The notes under the pieces: generated by a model | Seen by the model: the letters and a program-made list of their open reading frames with translations, nothing else | Database searches by the model: none | Told to the model about the DNA's origin: nothing | Assembly (NCBI GenBank): GCA_964569055.1 | Contig: CAZMSZ010000135.1 | Span: forward strand, 1 to 17,602 | Direction of reading: 5' to 3' | DNA from: JAWLGW01 sp964569055 | Lineage (GTDB): Bacteria; Planctomycetota; J058 | DNA: 17,602 nucleotides | Shown here: positions 15,028-17,602 of the stretch, in pieces | Position numbering within the stretch: the stretch's first letter is position 1 | Layout: each line of letters starts with the position of its first letter | Position numbers and translations under genes: made by a program

Positions 15028-16932
15028 TTGAGCGGCGAACGCGGGGAGCTGACCGGCGTCCGCTTCGTGCACGACCGCTACCAGCTGCTCGAGCGGATCG
15101 GGTTCGGCGGGATGGGCGCGGTCTACACCGCGCACGACCGCGTCATGGAGCGCCGCGTCGCCGTCAAGGAGCTGCGCCACGAGTACGCCCACGACGAGAT
15201 GCTCCGGCGTCGCTTCGTGCGCGAGGCCCAGGCCGCGGGCGCGCTGTCGCACCCGCACATCGTCACGGTCCACGACCTGATCGAGTACGGCGACTCGCTG
15301 TTCATCGTCATGGAGTACCTCGAGGGGGGGACGCTCCTCGACCGCATGAACGCCGCCCCGGGGCGGCGGCTCGACCCGCCGTCCGCGCTCGAGGTCGGAC
15401 GCCAGGCCCTGCTCGGGCTCGAGGCCGCGCACGAGGAGGGGCTCGTGCACCGCGACATCAAGCCGGGCAACCTGCTGTTCGATCACAAGGAGCGGGTGAA
15501 GATCGCCGACTTCGGCGTAGTCACCGCGCGGCGCGACGAGGCGGTGACCGCCCTCACCCAGGTCGGCACGCACCCGGGCACCCTGGTCTACATGTCCCCC
15601 GAGCAGATCGACGGCGCCGACGTGGACGGGCGCTCGGACGTCTACAGCATGGGGGCCGTGCTGTACGAGGCGATCGCGGGCGCGCGCTACTTCGAGCGCG
15701 CCGGCGCGCGCTTCCGCAGCGAGCGGGCGCTCATGGACGCGATCTGCGAGGCGCCCCCCGTCCCGCTGCGCGAGCACGCGCCATACGTCGCCGAGGCGGT
15801 CGAGCGCGTGGTGCACCTCGCCCTCGCCAAGGACGTCGAGCAGCGCCCGAGCGCGGCGGCGCTCGCCGAGGCGATCGACGCGGTCCTGCGCCTCCCGCGG
15901 CCGCAGCCGCGGATCCTCGCGCCGGGGGCGCCCGGCGGCGGCGCGACCCGGCCCGCGACCGGCCGCCTGTCGCCGCTCGGCGAGGAGCGGCGCGAGCCGA
16001 CCACGCCCGCGCGTCCCGAGGTGACCGAGACCCGCACGGGCCCGCTCTCCGACTCCGGTCGGTTCCCGCGGATCGAGGCGCCCACCCCGCGGCCGCAGGC
16101 GCCGCCCACCACCGCGGGGCGGCGCGCCACCGAGCGGGTGAGCGTGTTCGCGCCCGCCGAGCGCCCGCTGACCCGGCGTCCGCAGGACGGCGCCTATGGC
16201 GTGCTGATCCCGGGCGGGTCGTTCGTGCAGGGCGGCGAGGAGGCCTCCGACGAGCGCCCGCCGCGGCGCGTCCGCCTGAGCGCGTTCCGGATCGACCGGA
16301 CGCCGGTCACGGTCGGGCAGTTCCGCGCGTTCCTCGCCGCCGTCCGGGAAGGGGACGCGCCCGAGCTCCCGCTGCTGCGCGCGCTGTACCCCAACGGCAA
16401 GGACCACCGCCCGCAGGGCTGGGGGACCGCCGCGTTCGACGCGCTCTGCCCGAGCGACGAGCACCCCGTGGTCGGGGTCGACTGGTTCGACGCCTGCGCC
16501 TACGCGGCCTGGGCCGGCGCGCGGCTCCCCACCGAGGCGGAGTGGGAGCGCGCGGCGCGCGGCCCGCACGGCGGGACCTACCCGTGGGGCGAGGAGCCGC
16601 CCTCGCCGCGGCGGGCGTGGTTCGGACGCGAGGCGGGCGGACCGCAGCCGGTCGGGCGGCTCCCCGACGGCGCGAGCGGTGAGGGCGCGTTCGACCTCGC
16701 CGGCAACGTGTGGGAGTGGTGCCTCGACGGCTACGAGGCGGGCGCCTACGAGCTGCTCGGGAGCGACGACCCGCTGCTCGAGGTCACCGGGCCGCGCGCC
16801 CAGGCCGTCAAGCGCGGCGGGTCGTGGACCAACGCCGCCCACTCGCTCCGCTGCGCCAAGCGCGGGTTCGAGCCGCTGCACGCGCGCCGCAACAACCTCG
16901 GCTTCCGCTGCGCGGAGCGCGCGGGCGGGTGA
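15028..16932 (+). CDS. Ser/Thr protein kinase fused to a SUMF1/FGE-like domain (634 aa)
   Basis: A soluble STPK with a C-terminal formylglycine-generating-enzyme-like (SUMF1) fold, as in chlamydial Pkn1-type proteins. The kinase has IGFGGMGAVY (24-33), Lys47 in VAVKEL, HRDIKPGN (H141, D143), D161-F-G, SPE and DVYSMGA. A linker rich in Pro, Thr and Arg (about 295-388) includes several possible phospho-Thr sites. The SUMF1-like part (about 390-631) shows IPGGSFVQGG, TPVTVGQFRAF, LPTEAEWERAARG, GNVWEWCLDGYE and RGGSWTNAAHSLRCAKR. Where true FGE has two catalytic cysteines after the RGGSW motif there is Asn/Ala/Ser, so formylglycine chemistry is unlikely; a binding role is more plausible. No signal peptide or membrane helix is seen. 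The TTG start is supported by AGGAGG five bases upstream. It overlaps the next gene start. Confidence 0.93.
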   Translation: MSGERGELTGVRFVHDRYQLLERIGFGGMGAVYTAHDRVMERRVAVKELRHEYAHDEMLRRRFVREAQAAGALSHPHIVTVHDLIEYGDSLFIVMEYLEGGTLLDRMNAAPGRRLDPPSALEVGRQALLGLEAAHEEGLVHRDIKPGNLLFDHKERVKIADFGVVTARRDEAVTALTQVGTHPGTLVYMSPEQIDGADVDGRSDVYSMGAVLYEAIAGARYFERAGARFRSERALMDAICEAPPVPLREHAPYVAEAVERVVHLALAKDVEQRPSAAALAEAIDAVLRLPRPQPRILAPGAPGGGATRPATGRLSPLGEERREPTTPARPEVTETRTGPLSDSGRFPRIEAPTPRPQAPPTTAGRRATERVSVFAPAERPLTRRPQDGAYGVLIPGGSFVQGGEEASDERPPRRVRLSAFRIDRTPVTVGQFRAFLAAVREGDAPELPLLRALYPNGKDHRPQGWGTAAFDALCPSDEHPVVGVDWFDACAYAAWAGARLPTEAEWERAARGPHGGTYPWGEEPPSPRRAWFGREAGGPQPVGRLPDGASGEGAFDLAGNVWEWCLDGYEAGAYELLGSDDPLLEVTGPRAQAVKRGGSWTNAAHSLRCAKRGFEPLHARRNNLGFRCAERAGG

Positions 16933-17602
16933 GCGTCATCGACCTGAGCTTCGACGAGGCGGCCTTCTCGGGCGCGGTCCCGCTGTTCCCGCTGCCCGGG
17001 GCCGTGCTGCTCCCCGGAGGGCTGCTGCCGCTGCACGTGTTCGAGCCGCGCTACCGCGCGCTGGTCCACGACGCAGCCGCGGGCGAGCGGCTGCTCGCGC
17101 CCGCCCTGCTGCTGCCCGGCTACGAGGCGGAATACGAAGGCGCCCCCGCGCTGGACCCCGCGGTGTGCGTGGGCCGGATCGCCATGGAGGAGGAGCTCGC
17201 CGACGGGCGGCTCAACATCGTGGTGGTCGGGCTGCGCCGCGCGCGGATCGTGGCCGAGCGGCCGCCGGACCCGTACCGCGTGGCCACGGTGGAGCTCCAG
17301 CCCGACCTCCCGCTCCCCCCCGACCAGGCGGCCGAGGGGGCGCGTCGACTCGCGGCGCTGGCCCAGGGCTTCCCCGCCCAGCGCGTCCGCCACATGACTC
17401 GCCTGGTCGCCGCGCTGCGCCTGCTCGAGGGCGAGCTCCCCGGCGCGATCGCGATCGGGGCGCTGGTCGACCTCGTGGCCGACGCGCTCGAGCTCGAGCC
17501 CGAGGCGCGACAGGCGCTCCTGCGCGAACGCGACGTGCTGCGCCGCCTCGACGCGCTGGGCGAGCTGACCCACAGCCCCGCCCCCGGCCGCTGGCCGCCG
17601 CC
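16929..17602 (+). CDS. Lon N-terminal (substrate-binding) domain protein, cut by the window edge
   Basis: The visible 224 codons read as a LON substrate-binding domain: VPLFPLPGAVLLPGG, then LPLHVFEPRYRALV, and GRIAMEEELADGRLNIVVVG in the order expected for the Lon N-terminal family. The C-terminal half (about 135-215) is helical and charged. Such stand-alone proteins have the recognition part of Lon without its ATPase or protease. Their role is poorly known; whether an ATPase/protease follows here cannot be seen, but the helical region in view resembles the short stand-alone form. The GTG start at 16929 overlaps the kinase stop as GTGA, so translation is probably coupled. It belongs to the same operon as the kinase-SUMF1 gene. 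Confidence 0.88.
   Translation, partial: MSVIDLSFDEAAFSGAVPLFPLPGAVLLPGGLLPLHVFEPRYRALVHDAAAGERLLAPALLLPGYEAEYEGAPALDPAVCVGRIAMEEELADGRLNIVVVGLRRARIVAERPPDPYRVATVELQPDLPLPPDQAAEGARRLAALAQGFPAQRVRHMTRLVAALRLLEGELPGAIAIGALVDLVADALELEPEARQALLRERDVLRRLDALGELTHSPAPGRWPP

Noticed and set aside
12809..15031. 740-codon plus-strand open frame overlapping the ComEC-like gene in another frame
   Set aside because: Arg/Gly/Ala-rich without hydrophobic helices or motifs, whereas the other frame carries the ComEC signature.
14209..16881. 890-codon minus-strand open frame opposite the kinase-SUMF1 gene
   Set aside because: Shadow of a gene with complete kinase and SUMF1 motifs; its translation has no domain.

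Overview
The window is extremely GC-rich (well over 70% by eye, with strong G/C at third codon positions). It uses GTG and TTG starts alongside ATG, and it carries five eukaryotic-type Ser/Thr protein kinase (STPK) genes in 17.6 kb. That combination, with an HD-GYP protein and a kinase-SUMF1 fusion, suggests a bacterium with a large signalling repertoire such as a high-GC Planctomycetota or Myxococcota lineage. No rRNA or housekeeping marker is present to decide. No tRNA, CRISPR array, transposase or phage gene was seen. All proteins were assigned by reading translations and motifs; no database search was possible.

Left arm (1-7421, minus strand): two adjacent giant kinases of one architecture, N-terminal STPK, then an AAA/NACHT-like P-loop ATPase, then a long helical TPR-like region. 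The upstream gene (7421 to 3264) is complete at 1385 aa. The downstream gene starts with GTG only 2 nt after its stop and runs off the left edge (1087 codons visible). The downstream copy has HMD for HRD and DFH for DFG.

Centre (7422-11662, plus strand, divergent from the left arm): a C-tail-anchored atypical kinase (DFS for DFG, no glycine-rich loop), a GAF/HD-GYP cyclic-di-GMP phosphodiesterase-type protein, and a second C-tail-anchored kinase. That second kinase has canonical motifs and an N-terminal pair of about 24-residue repeats resembling the MshEN / GspE N-terminal fold. A fold of the MshEN type next to an HD-GYP gene suggests a cyclic-di-GMP-linked phosphorylation module; this is the most testable new idea here.

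Non-coding block (11663-12890, about 1.2 kb): a long imperfect inverted repeat starts at the stop codon of the second anchored kinase. It is followed by about 13 degenerate tandem units of about 44 bp, most with a central stem around an AAGC-type loop, and then by three more strong inverted repeats. No convincing gene was found in it.

Right arm (12891-17602, plus strand): a ComEC/Rec2-family membrane protein whose C-terminal metallo-beta-lactamase-like part appears to have lost its metal-binding motif; a kinase fused to a SUMF1/FGE-type domain without the catalytic cysteines; and, overlapping that kinase stop by 2 nt in GTGA, a Lon substrate-binding-domain protein cut by the right edge.

A GCTAT-type -10 motif recurs upstream of three of the kinase genes. 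In two of them it sits exactly 8 nt before the ATG with no Shine-Dalgarno, which suggests leaderless mRNAs.
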